A DNA stretch of 21,846 nt from Bacteroidales bacterium. Lineage in GTDB: Bacteria; Bacteroidota; Bacteroidia; Bacteroidales; UBA932. A program made the translations under genes and the position numbers. Below the pieces are notes generated by a model. The model searched no databases, had not been told where the DNA came from, and saw only the letters and a program-made list of their open reading frames with translations. Below are positions 8,201-14,783 of this stretch, piece after piece. How positions within the stretch are numbered: position 1 is the first letter of the stretch; the number at the start of each line of letters is the position of its first letter. The stretch lies in the NCBI GenBank assembly GCA_017461285.1, contig JAFTYS010000152.1:1-21846 (forward strand). The letters are read 5' to 3'.

Positions 8201-8806
8201 AACAACAATCCGAAGTGGGAGGAAAGGTTTGACGAAGTGTCTGCGGTGATTCTGGAGCATATCGACATCCTGACCGAAACAGCCAATGAATTCTCGACTT
8301 TTGCAAAGCTCTACAGCGAGGATCCGGTACTTATCGATCTGGACAAGACCTTAAAGGACCAGCTTGTGATCTTTGACAACAAGGATAACATAGACATCAG
8401 CTATATCGGCATGGAAGGCGCATTCGTCATGGCGCCGAAGCCTCAGCTGATACGTGTGTTCGTCAACCTCATAACCAATGCTGTCCAGGCTGTGGAGATA
8501 TATCAGAAGGAAGCAGCGGAGAAGGGTGAGGACTCAGGTCGCGGAAAGGTCCTCATATGCTTGAGGAACAGCATCAGGGACGGATATTATGATGTCGTTG
8601 TGGATGACAACGGTTCCGGTGTGAGCGAGGAGAACCTTGACAAGCTCTTTACTCCAAACTTCACGACCAAGAGTTCCGGCACCGGACTGGGACTGGCCAT
8701 CTGCCGCAACATCATCGAGAAGTGTGAGGGCGAGATCAGCTATCAGAAGTCGTTTGCCCTGGGCGGAGCTTCGTTCATGGTTACCTTGCCTAAGCATCAG
8801 GCCTGA
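5240..8806 (+). CDS. NtrY-like multi-pass membrane sensor histidine kinase
   Basis: A 1188-residue inner-membrane kinase. Visible layout: TM1 (about 11-28); a first extracytoplasmic region (about 29-218); a bundle of about six TM helices (about 220-432); a second extracytoplasmic region (about 433-662); two TM helices (about 664-684, 702-726); a third extracytoplasmic, Cache-like region (about 727-871); a last TM helix (about 872-891); a HAMP linker (about 893-945); a DHp domain with MARQVAHEIKNPLTPIK and phospho-acceptor H966; and an ATP-binding domain with N-box N1080, DDNGSG (D1123) and TGLGLAI. The HEIKNPLTPIK box is the NtrY type, and these kinases normally phosphorylate NtrX/NtrC-like regulators such as the one at 3090-4238. 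The bundled architecture resembles long Bacteroidetes NtrY-like proteins. The stimulus is unknown. It is in an operon with rlmH and ends in front of a long stem-loop. Confidence 0.93.
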   Translation: MRNSVFIRKRLPLLILFIAFVLFMLSMVGNSGENETTGIAEKTAARLEKRLARLETYASKAVHSHEDGCLDGMPDDMVIYKYENDSLKFWSNQFPIINDDISRRLTVQRLTSYSNRIFSPLSEVTEEVSYMNLGPKWYVVKAFTDSATVRVIAGIEVKNSLIEELSTSENGTNPHLKISGRYTVEPISASSGSPVMIDGKPLFKVLFDTDQMSYFFDNSLLRWTGLVLLAVATLLYLFGHRSLKVYIAVVGSLTALIIVAFAWGGQMSNSYEFFSPTLYADGQVLFSLGALILINTYIMLLYVCTYMMREKIAEYIREDKRLRPRRLVIYGILCALAAAGTLVYTHLTLQSLILNSNISMELYRGNNLVHYTVLVYVSYTGILFCLVLLLQSMQPIVRETIGVRYNLFKVKNLAVFAFLCSLYFTVTAAILGFRKEQDRVTVWANRLAVERDLGLEIQLRSVEESIASDQLIATLSRLDNTQEMILNRLSEYYLSRTRQGYNTSVMVFRDNDRNGVVYFNNILRNGTPIAAGSNFMFITDANGRSRYVGMFAFYSAEDGLTRMLVELEPESNREDRGYYSILGRFSNPGDINIPALYSYAKYSSDKLTSYKGNYPYPTLYFESTARMKDKKQEVVRSNGHVHFHHMMGEDEIIIISRSQRGAMVYFTSFSYLFLGLCALLYVFSKNDDKKKGFKRNYFRTRINTILFISSFMILASMTVISVVFVYKRNEANMHDLMSTKISTIQALITNRVRQNTSWQELRGQDFSASLEIIGNTTKSDITLYSPDGKVFLSTTPEVFEKMILGSRIDQDAFHSICHENQRFFIQRETIDDYSYWSMYAPVFNDKGDMIAIISSPYTERNYDFRREAFFHAALIFNLFILLLIASLLFSTREVNSMFSPLIEMGNKMNVADVHNLEYIIYKREDEISSLVEAYNRMVRDLSDSTRQLAQAERDKAWSQMARQVAHEIKNPLTPIKLQLQRLIRLKENNNPKWEERFDEVSAVILEHIDILTETANEFSTFAKLYSEDPVLIDLDKTLKDQLVIFDNKDNIDISYIGMEGAFVMAPKPQLIRVFVNLITNAVQAVEIYQKEAAEKGEDSGRGKVLICLRNSIRDGYYDVVVDDNGSGVSEENLDKLFTPNFTTKSSGTGLGLAICRNIIEKCEGEISYQKSFALGGASFMVTLPKHQA

Positions 8807-8817
8807 TGCGGTTGGCC

Positions 8818-8887
8818 GCATGATATGCCACGGGCCCGGAAGCAGAAATCTTTAGGGAAATGCTTCCGGGCCCGTGGCATATCATGC
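8818..8887. terminator. 27-bp perfect stem-loop between convergent kinase and xth genes
   Basis: Bases 8818-8844 are the exact reverse complement of 8861-8887 (27 bp, with a GGGCCC-containing centre) around a 16-nt A-rich loop (8845-8860). Beyond a single mismatch, two more pairs extend the stem (8815-8816 with 8889-8890). It occupies the gap between two convergent stop codons, so a bidirectional terminator is the natural reading. No T-run follows either side, and the stem is unusually long. Confidence 0.75.
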
Positions 8888-8892
8888 AGCTG

Positions 8893-9648
8893 TCAGGCGA
8901 GCGTCAGCTCGACAGGACAGTGGTCGGAGCCGAATATTTCGGTGTGTATCTTTGCTCCGGCGAGACGGCCTTTAAGATTTTCCGATGTCACGAAATAGTC
9001 GATACGCCACCCTGCGTTCTTCTGGCGTGCCTGGAAACGGTATGACCACCATGAGTAGATGTCCGTCTGGTCAGGGTAGAAATAGCGGAAGGTGTCGATG
9101 AATCCGGCATCAAGGAGATTCGTGAACTGGGCGCGCTCCTGATCTGTGAATCCGGCGTTCATCCTGTTGCTCTTCGGATTCTTCAGGTCGATTTCCTTAT
9201 GGGCGACGTTGAGGTCTCCGCATACTATTACGCCCTTGCGCCCGGCAAGCCCTTTCAGATAGGCCCTGAAGTCATCCTCCCACTTCATCCTGTAGTCCAG
9301 CCTCTTCAGACCGTCCTGCGAATTCGGAGTGTACACACATACAAGGAAGAAATCCTCCATCTCCAGCGTGATGACGCGGCCTTCGTGGTCATGCTCGTCG
9401 ATCCCTATACCGTATGTGACGTTTATAGGTTCATGCCTTGTATATATTGCGGTTCCGGAGTATCCTTTCTTGTCCGCATAGTTCCAGTAGGACCTGTAGC
9501 CCAGGAACTCGAGGTCGATCTGACCTTCCTGAAGCTTGGTCTCCTGAAGGCAGAAGAAGTCAGCATCCAGTTCCTCGAAGATGTCCGCAAACCCCTTTCC
9601 GCACACAGCCCTCAGGCCGTTCACATTCCATGAAATGAATTTATACAT
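8893..9648 (-). CDS. xth: Exonuclease III family apurinic/apyrimidinic endonuclease
   Basis: A DNA repair enzyme that cleaves at abasic sites and has 3'-5' exonuclease/3'-phosphatase activity in the EEP fold. From the chosen ATG ([14 protein letters not shown]) it has 251 residues, normal for the ExoA/Xth family. Catalytic and metal motifs are all present: WNVNGLRA, the metal-binding glutamate in CLQETK, GDLNVAH (Asp and Asn of the active site), the YSWWSYR loop, WRIDYF and the terminal GSDHCPV (Asp-His). An in-frame TTG three codons upstream is possible but less likely. It is the last gene of a leftward block, downstream of the membrane-protein/Xre operon, with its own -7 element. Confidence 0.96.
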   Translation of the reverse strand: MYKFISWNVNGLRAVCGKGFADIFEELDADFFCLQETKLQEGQIDLEFLGYRSYWNYADKKGYSGTAIYTRHEPINVTYGIGIDEHDHEGRVITLEMEDFFLVCVYTPNSQDGLKRLDYRMKWEDDFRAYLKGLAGRKGVIVCGDLNVAHKEIDLKNPKSNRMNAGFTDQERAQFTNLLDAGFIDTFRYFYPDQTDIYSWWSYRFQARQKNAGWRIDYFVTSENLKGRLAGAKIHTEIFGSDHCPVELTLA

Positions 9649-9670
9649 ATTTGTCAATGTTATCTTTGGG

Positions 9671-9678
9671 CAAATATA
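9671..9678 (-). promoter_or_regulatory. Predicted -7 element of xth
   Basis: On the minus strand this reads TATATTTG, matching TAnnTTTG, 22 nt upstream of the xth ATG. No TTG is seen at the expected -33 position. Confidence 0.5.
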
Positions 9679-9728
9679 ACTAAAATATTAGGGCACTGCG
9701 CGCGTTTTATGGTGAAAGTGCGCTTGGC

Positions 9729-9929
9729 CTAGTCATTATCTTCCAGCTGGAAGATCTCGTCTGCGTGTCTGCCGAAATATCTGGCAATCTTCAGAGCGAC
9801 TACCGTCGAGGGCATATATCGGCCGGTCTCGATGAAATTGATCGTCTGCCTTGACACTCCGACAGCATCCGCCAGCTCCTGCTGGGTGATGTTCTTGATC
9901 GCCCTTTCTACCTTAACAGTGTTCTTCAT
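9729..9929 (-). CDS. Small Xre/Cro-CI-type HTH transcriptional regulator
   Basis: A 66-residue protein consisting of one HTH_3 domain: helix 2 QQELADAV (16-23), then the recognition helix in VSRQTINFIETG (about 25-36), then the conserved YMPSTVVALKIARYFG and the end DEIFQLED. It resembles the YozG-like minimal Xre regulators often encoded beside small membrane proteins. It has no sensor domain, so it probably acts as a simple dimeric repressor. Its ATG overlaps the TGA of the upstream membrane-protein gene (ATGA), so translation is coupled. A dyad over the operon promoter (10928-10946) is a plausible binding site; autoregulation is an inference. Confidence 0.92.
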   Translation of the reverse strand: MKNTVKVERAIKNITQQELADAVGVSRQTINFIETGRYMPSTVVALKIARYFGRHADEIFQLEDND

Positions 9930-10402
9930 TCTGCATCCTCCTTACATTGGCGTCTCATCTTCCAGATGGATATGCGGAATATGAACAGATATAGGATGAT
10001 ATATGTGTTGACGCTTGTAAGTCCGGTCCCTGTGAGGACGGTAACCAGAGACGTCACTAATGACATCGATTCCAGACTTCTGAATCCGTGCAGGAAGGCC
10101 ATCACCAGGTTTATGACCATGAAGAATCCGAAGGCGATGAATGCCGTAGTGGCGATGGACCTTCGTCTGATGGAATCGATCATTTCATCTTCATCCTTTT
10201 CTTCTGTCATCACAATGACGAAGATACCGAGGAAGAAGAGAAGATACATCACCATGGAAATGAACCTTGTATGTGTCTGCGGGATGATTTCCCATACGTT
10301 TGCCATAAGAAGGCCAAGTACAAGCGACAGAACAGAAGCTATGATCAGTCCATAGCCGCATTTGCGGAATCTATTCGGGAGCATGTAGGTTTTATTTTTC
10401 AT
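9926..10402 (-). CDS. Four-helix membrane protein with EKDEDEM motif (paralogue B)
   Basis: A 158-residue integral membrane protein of unknown function. Hydrophobic segments lie at about 17-34, 49-65, 86-105 and 115-143. The connection between helices 2 and 3 is polar and contains TEEKDEDEMIDSIRRRS (EKDEDEM at 68-74), which also occurs in the preceding gene. The N-termini are alike too (MK, then Y-M/L-LP, F, K/R, G). The gene overlaps the upstream paralogue by 11 nt and the downstream Xre gene by 4 nt, so the three form one tightly coupled operon. I recognise the general type, small Bacteroidetes membrane proteins beside an Xre regulator, but know of no assigned function. Confidence 0.85.
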   Translation of the reverse strand: MKNKTYMLPNRFRKCGYGLIIASVLSLVLGLLMANVWEIIPQTHTRFISMVMYLLFFLGIFVIVMTEEKDEDEMIDSIRRRSIATTAFIAFGFFMVINLVMAFLHGFRSLESMSLVTSLVTVLTGTGLTSVNTYIILYLFIFRISIWKMRRQCKEDAE

Positions 10403-10865
10403 TTTCAGTCCTCCTTATAATCATCATTTCATAGTTGAATTTGCAGATGTACACAATGAAGCATACAAACACCGATGCGAATGCGAAGTACATGAATGCC
10501 AAGTCATATACAAAGAGAATGGCAATCAGCATAACGATGGCAGTGCACCAGAAGCTCCATACGAATGACTGCATCCGTACGACGGCAGTCATCTCATCTT
10601 CGTCCTTTTCTCTTGACAGCGCGAGAAATACCAATGATACGAGAAGTCCGAGCATGCAGATCTCATTTACAGGATCCGTCCGGGTGATTCCGAACCATTC
10701 GCTTGTGCTGTTCAGGTCGAGGGTCATCAGGGCAGGTACCTTGACCAATACCCAGTCCGCCTCGCCAGGTCCTAGCAAAAGCCAGATGCATGCGGCCAGG
10801 AATGGCACAAGCATGACCAGTCCGATCATCTTGAAATTGTGGGGAAGCAGGTAATTCTTTTTCAT
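10392..10865 (-). CDS. Four-helix membrane protein with EKDEDEM motif (paralogue A)
   Basis: A 157-residue membrane protein, first gene of the three-gene operon. Hydrophobic segments are at about 13-32, 68-84, 101-119 and 122-142. The conserved polar link SREKDEDEMTAVVRMQS (EKDEDEM at 86-92) lies between helices 2 and 3 and is probably cytoplasmic under the positive-inside rule. The first extracytoplasmic loop (about 33-67) is longer than in paralogue B and has a different sequence. The last 11 nt overlap the start of paralogue B. The two are probably an old tandem duplication, with only the motif, N-terminus and topology still alike, and they may form a hetero-oligomer. The function is unknown. 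Confidence 0.85.
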   Translation of the reverse strand: MKKNYLLPHNFKMIGLVMLVPFLAACIWLLLGPGEADWVLVKVPALMTLDLNSTSEWFGITRTDPVNEICMLGLLVSLVFLALSREKDEDEMTAVVRMQSFVWSFWCTAIVMLIAILFVYDLAFMYFAFASVFVCFIVYICKFNYEMMIIRRTENEK

Positions 10866-10907
10866 AAAAATCCGTTTTGATATTCAACTTATCAGGAATT
10901 CCTGCCG

Positions 10908-10937
10908 CAAAGTTAAATATGTTTTTCTAAATATCAA
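10908..10937 (-). promoter_or_regulatory. Predicted promoter of the membrane-pair/Xre operon
   Basis: On the minus strand TTG (10935-10937), exactly 19 nt, then TAACTTTG (10908-10915), a full consensus match. The ATG of the first gene is about 43 nt downstream. The -33 triplet lies in the spacer of a 19-bp dyad. Confidence 0.7.
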
Positions 10938-10946
10938 GTATATTTA
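10928..10946. promoter_or_regulatory. Candidate operator: 19-bp dyad over the -33 box
   Basis: TAAATAT (10928-10934) and ATATTTA (10940-10946) are perfect inverted repeats around the 5-nt spacer CAAGT, which contains the -33 TTG (minus strand). The arm and spacer lengths suit a dimeric Cro/CI-type protein, and the operon encodes one. Binding would block polymerase. The arms are A/T-only in an A/T-rich leader, so chance is not excluded. Confidence 0.45.
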
Positions 10947-11033
10947 ACAAAATATCATACAAATTTTACTTGGATGTCACGAAGACAACACAAATAGCAG
11001 TATCAGCGCTTCGTGCCGCCGACTGCAATCATA

Positions 11034-11076
11034 AAAAACTCGCGGCACCCCGAAATACTGGGTGCCGCGAGTTTTT
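11034..11076 (-). terminator. Intrinsic terminator of cysS
   Basis: A 17-bp perfect stem (11034-11050 with 11060-11076) has a 9-nt loop. Its base is A5/T5, so the minus-strand transcript from cysS ends in a GC-rich hairpin and a U-run. It begins 25 nt after the cysS stop codon. The structure would also work in the other direction, but no rightward gene needs it. Confidence 0.88.
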
Positions 11077-11100
11077 ATGCTAAAAGTGCTGGAGGGAAGG

Positions 11101-12639
11101 CTATTCGAGTGTCCATTCGGTGCCTTCCTTGGTGTCCTTGATCTGGATGCCGAGGGACTTGAGGTCGTCGCGGATGCGGTCGCTGGTCGCCCAGTCTTTC
11201 GCTGCCTTGGCCGCCTTGCGCTGCTCGAGGACCATGTTCACGAGACCGTCGATTGTCTGCATGGCCTTTCCGCCTTCGCTTTCTTCGTCGCGAAGTCCGA
11301 GGACTCCGAACACGATGTTGTCGAAGAGGTCCGTAAGAGCCTTCCAGTCGGATGCGTCGAGGGAGATCTTCTTGTCCTTTGCAGTGTTGATGATGCGTAC
11401 TGCGTCAAAGATGTATGAGAGGGCGATAGGGGTGTTGAGGTCGTCGCAGAGTGCTTCGTAAACCTTCTCGACCAGCTCGCGCACCTCTTTGTTTGAAGCG
11501 GAAACCGTGTCAGGAGCTGTGGCGGAAACGAACTCGCCGTATGCGAGGGCGGGAGCCGCCTGCACTCCGGCTGCGGCTGCAAGCCCCTTGAGGTCCTTCG
11601 CCGCCTGCATGATCCTCTTCAGACCCTTTTCAGCCGCCTGCAGCGCCTCGTTGCTGAAGTCGAGGGTGCCGCGATAATGTGCCTGAAGGATGAAGAAGCG
11701 TACGGTCATCGGGGTGTATGCCTGTGCCAGCTTCTCGTGGCGGCCGGCAAACAGTTCCGGAAGGGTGATGAAGTTTCCGAGTGACTTGCCCATCTTCTTG
11801 CCTTCGATGGTGATCATGTTGTTGTGCATCCAGTACTTCACTCCGCTGCATCCGCGTGAGGCTGTATTCTGTGCGATCTCGCATTCATGATGAGGGAAGA
11901 GGAGGTCCATTCCGCCGCCGTGGATGTCGAACTCCCTTCCGAGATACTTCTCGCTCATGGCAGAGCACTCAAGGTGCCAGCCCGGGAATCCGTCGCTCCA
12001 AGGAGATGGCCAGCGCATGATGTGCTCCGGCGATGCCTTCTTCCAGAGGGCGAAGTCATATGACGCCCTCTTGTCCTGCTGGCCGTCGAGGTCGCGTGTT
12101 CCTTCCTTCACTTCGTCCAGCGTACGGCCCGAAAGGATGCCGTACTTATGGTCCTTGTCATATTTGAGGACGTCGAAATATATCGATCCGTTGCTTTCGT
12201 ATGCATATCCGGCCTCCAGGATCTTCTTCACAAGGTCGATCTGCTCGATGATGTGTCCGGATGCGCGCGGCTCAATGGATGGCGGAGCCACATTGAGCAT
12301 GCGCATCGCCTCATGGTAGGCGAGGGTGCATCTCTGAACCACTTCCATCGGTTCGAGCTGCTCCAGACGCGCCTTCTTTGCGATCTTGTCCTCTCCTTCG
12401 TCGGCGTCATGCTCCAGATGGCCTACGTCCGTGATGTTGCGGACGTAACGCACCTTGTAGCCAAGATGCTTGAGAAGCTTGACGAAAACGTCATATGTGA
12501 CGCCCGGACGGGCATGCCCCAGATGGGCATCGCCGTAAACTGTAGGACCGCATACGTAAAGTCCCACATGGCCCTCTTCAAGAGGCCTGAACAACTCTTT
12601 CTTTCTCGAAAGGGAATTGGTGATATATAATTCTCTCAT
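11101..12639 (-). CDS. cysS: Cysteine--tRNA ligase
   Basis: Class I aminoacyl-tRNA synthetase that charges tRNA-Cys. From the ATG at 12639 ([10 protein letters not shown]) it has 512 residues; E. coli CysRS has 461, and the difference falls partly in an Ala-rich stretch C-terminal to the catalytic core. The catalytic motifs are present: HLGH at 39-42 (HIGH class) and KMGKS at 282-286 (KMSKS class). The zinc site is C30, C225, H250 and E254 (CGPT, WHLECS, HHECE). The DALR-type anticodon-binding region follows, ending in the usual helical tail with RDDLKSLGI. An in-frame TTG at 12651 is a weaker start. It is transcribed leftward from a divergent promoter region shared with the 672-aa protein and ends in an intrinsic terminator. 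Confidence 0.97.
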   Translation of the reverse strand: MRELYITNSLSRKKELFRPLEEGHVGLYVCGPTVYGDAHLGHARPGVTYDVFVKLLKHLGYKVRYVRNITDVGHLEHDADEGEDKIAKKARLEQLEPMEVVQRCTLAYHEAMRMLNVAPPSIEPRASGHIIEQIDLVKKILEAGYAYESNGSIYFDVLKYDKDHKYGILSGRTLDEVKEGTRDLDGQQDKRASYDFALWKKASPEHIMRWPSPWSDGFPGWHLECSAMSEKYLGREFDIHGGGMDLLFPHHECEIAQNTASRGCSGVKYWMHNNMITIEGKKMGKSLGNFITLPELFAGRHEKLAQAYTPMTVRFFILQAHYRGTLDFSNEALQAAEKGLKRIMQAAKDLKGLAAAAGVQAAPALAYGEFVSATAPDTVSASNKEVRELVEKVYEALCDDLNTPIALSYIFDAVRIINTAKDKKISLDASDWKALTDLFDNIVFGVLGLRDEESEGGKAMQTIDGLVNMVLEQRKAAKAAKDWATSDRIRDDLKSLGIQIKDTKEGTEWTLE

Positions 12640-12662
12640 AACATTAATCAATTCTCAACCTG

Positions 12663-12670
12663 CAAATATA
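12663..12670 (-). promoter_or_regulatory. Predicted -7 element of cysS
   Basis: The minus strand reads TATATTTG (TAnnTTTG), 23 nt before the cysS ATG at 12639. No clear -33 TTG is seen. It overlaps the divergent promoter region of the 672-aa gene. Confidence 0.5.
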
Positions 12671-12683
12671 GTGAATTATTTAG

Positions 12684-12691
12684 TACCTTTG
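12684..12691 (+). promoter_or_regulatory. Predicted -7 element of the 672-aa secreted protein gene
   Basis: TACCTTTG matches TAnnTTTG and ends 28 nt before the ATG at 12720. The -33 box is not evident. Confidence 0.5.
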
Positions 12692-12719
12692 ACCGATTTT
12701 TTCTGACTGACACCAAATT

Positions 12720-14738
12720 ATGAAAAGACTCCTTTCCATATCCATCATATTCCTTCTTTCCTTGTCTGCCTGGACCGCAGGGGCCCAGAAGAAAGCCAAG
12801 CTGACTTTCGAGACCATATACAGGCCGGTGTATGGCTATATAGTGGATTCCCTTACCAATACTCCATATCAGAATGTGGCGGTCTATGCATTTGACAATA
12901 TGGAAGATGCGCTTAAGGGAGAAGATGCGCTGGCGAAGTCCCGTAATCCGCTGGCCCTCAAGTTGAAGGGGGATGTTGTGGAGACGAGGACTGACGAATC
13001 CGGAAGATATATGGTTCCTGCCAGAAGCACAGGTGTCCTGGTCATTCATCTAAAGGAAAGGAAGGAGATCATTGTCGAAGAGATAGCCGGACGCTCCGAA
13101 ATCAGCCGCGGCCGCCGTCCTTCAGAAAGGAAGATGGATATCGACATCTCACAGTTCCTTGGGGAAGATTACGGAAAAGGTACAGGCAAGTACCGTGAGA
13201 AAGGACCGCAGGGGGTTGTCCTCGACATGGACTTCAAGGCATACATCCCTGCTCCGGGAGAAAAAGGAAAGGATGCCCGGGTGGTTGTGGAAAGGCGCAT
13301 CGTCGACCTCGAGACCGGAGAACTCCTGTCCAAGACGGTTCCGGTGGCCAGGGACGGCAAGAAGTTCCATAAGCTCAGACGCAAGATGATGGCGAAAGGC
13401 GAGATCGCCGACAGCCTTTATGAACTGGCGGGAGACCACCCTGTCCTTACCGACAGCACCAGCAGCATAAGGGTGATTGACCATATCGACACAGAGCCAT
13501 GGAAGGACAGATGCTTCCGGCTGGGCTATTTCGTGAGCATGGAGCATGCGGGAGAGGTCAGGCATCTCGACACCCTTTACATGATGACCAACCGCGTGGA
13601 CAAGCCTCTGAAGTATCTGGAATATGGATTCGACCCATACAGGTTTGAAATAGAAGAAACGACCGAACAGCGCCGTGCCGTAAACAGAAGGCTCGTCCTG
13701 GAAGGAGTCTATGACGGAAAAGTCCCTGAAATACTGAAGGATTCGTCATATGTGCTCAATGAACTTCATATCAAGGCTACCGTTGCCCAGAGGCAGGCTT
13801 ATGACGAGTGCATAGTCCTGGCAGACACTATGATCGCCGGTGTGATGAGGGAGCTTCGAGCTGCCTTTGCCGGCAAGATGAATGACCATGTGCGCATAAC
13901 CAAGACTTCCCAGGTCACGCCTGATACGTTATATAAGGACAACGTATCATACAGATACATCTTCCGCACGGGACGCCAGTTCTCGCGAAACGACTATCTT
14001 CGTCAGATCAGGCGCGCAAAGGAGGATGCGAGGCTGGAACGCCTCTGCCTCCAGGCCATGGAAGAGCGCCAGATTCTGGAAGGCACTTCATGGGATTATG
14101 CGGCCAATGAGCTGGCCGCCCTTTACATCAGGCAGGGAAGGCCTGAAACCGCCATTCTTGCGCCTTTTGTCGATACGTCCCTTCTGGAATGCGACATCAA
14201 TACCGAGGATCCTGTGACTTTTGAGGAGACGGTCATGAACAGAAGGGAGATCGTTGCTAATCAGGTGCTCGCCCTCATGCTTCAGGACGAGTTCTCCAAG
14301 GCTGCGGACCTTGCCCTCATGCTTCCTGACGAATATGCCTGCCTGCGTGAAGTGGCCTTGTGCAAGGCCGGCAAGGTGCCTTCCGACGATGCTTCTAGGA
14401 ATCTTCTTAGAGAATCTTCGCTGAGGAATGCCGTGCTGATGGACATGCTCTCCGCTAAGGTGGGAGATCATACCCTGGAGACTCTGGACCGGATGCCGCA
14501 GGACGATCCGATGATGTGGTATCTTCGCGCAAGGACCTGTTGCATAATGTATGAGAACGAGTCCTGGGAGATGCAGGCGGCCGTTCTCGACGGAACGGGA
14601 CAGACCGTCTACGACCATGTCAAGGAATGCCTTGGAAAGTGCTTTGAGATGGATGGGGAAATGGTCCGGTCTGCCAAGTTCGATTCACAGATAAACGAAT
14701 ATGCCCTCAAGGAAGTTTTGGGCATTTATGTGCTTTGA
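12720..14738 (+). CDS. Secreted protein of unknown function with N-terminal carboxypeptidase-regulatory-like domain
   Basis: A 672-residue exported protein. A signal peptide occupies about 1-22 (MKRLLS, hydrophobic core, then AGA before QKK). Residues about 37-115 look like a carboxypeptidase-D regulatory-like beta-sandwich: VYGYIVDSLTNTPYQNVAVYAF followed by TRTDESGRYMVPA, as in many Bacteroidetes surface proteins. The middle part has no domain I recognise. The last 250 or so residues (from about 420) are helical with TPR-like spacing, for example ELAALYIRQGRPETAIL. There is no lipobox, no TonB-dependent receptor barrel and no visible sorting domain at the C-terminus, which ends in VLGIYVL. 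It is divergent from cysS, and its stop codon overlaps the purE -33 box. The function is unknown; a periplasmic or surface scaffold role is only a guess. Confidence 0.85.
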   Translation: MKRLLSISIIFLLSLSAWTAGAQKKAKLTFETIYRPVYGYIVDSLTNTPYQNVAVYAFDNMEDALKGEDALAKSRNPLALKLKGDVVETRTDESGRYMVPARSTGVLVIHLKERKEIIVEEIAGRSEISRGRRPSERKMDIDISQFLGEDYGKGTGKYREKGPQGVVLDMDFKAYIPAPGEKGKDARVVVERRIVDLETGELLSKTVPVARDGKKFHKLRRKMMAKGEIADSLYELAGDHPVLTDSTSSIRVIDHIDTEPWKDRCFRLGYFVSMEHAGEVRHLDTLYMMTNRVDKPLKYLEYGFDPYRFEIEETTEQRRAVNRRLVLEGVYDGKVPEILKDSSYVLNELHIKATVAQRQAYDECIVLADTMIAGVMRELRAAFAGKMNDHVRITKTSQVTPDTLYKDNVSYRYIFRTGRQFSRNDYLRQIRRAKEDARLERLCLQAMEERQILEGTSWDYAANELAALYIRQGRPETAILAPFVDTSLLECDINTEDPVTFEETVMNRREIVANQVLALMLQDEFSKAADLALMLPDEYACLREVALCKAGKVPSDDASRNLLRESSLRNAVLMDMLSAKVGDHTLETLDRMPQDDPMMWYLRARTCCIMYENESWEMQAAVLDGTGQTVYDHVKECLGKCFEMDGEMVRSAKFDSQINEYALKEVLGIYVL

Positions 14739-14764
14739 TGTCATTATAAAAATATCTATCTTTG
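14735..14764 (+). promoter_or_regulatory. Predicted promoter of purE-purL
   Basis: TTG (14735-14737), exactly 19 nt, then TATCTTTG (14757-14764) is a full consensus match. The -33 triplet overlaps the TGA stop (14736-14738) of the upstream gene. The purE ATG at 14784 is 20 nt after the -7 box, leaving about 13 nt of leader, with no room for a purine riboswitch. Confidence 0.7.
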
Positions 14765-14783
14765 CCACTTAATTTTTTAATGT

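Noticed and set aside
9693..9721. Possible terminator hairpin between the Xre gene and xth
   Set aside because: Only five base pairs (GCACT/AGTGC) with a long loop and no T-run.
11782..11796. KMGKS instead of KMSKS in CysRS taken as a defective active site
   Set aside because: Variation at this position is common in class I synthetases, and every other catalytic and zinc residue is present.
14739..14783. Purine riboswitch before purE
   Set aside because: The gap is only 45 nt and is largely promoter; no room for an aptamer.
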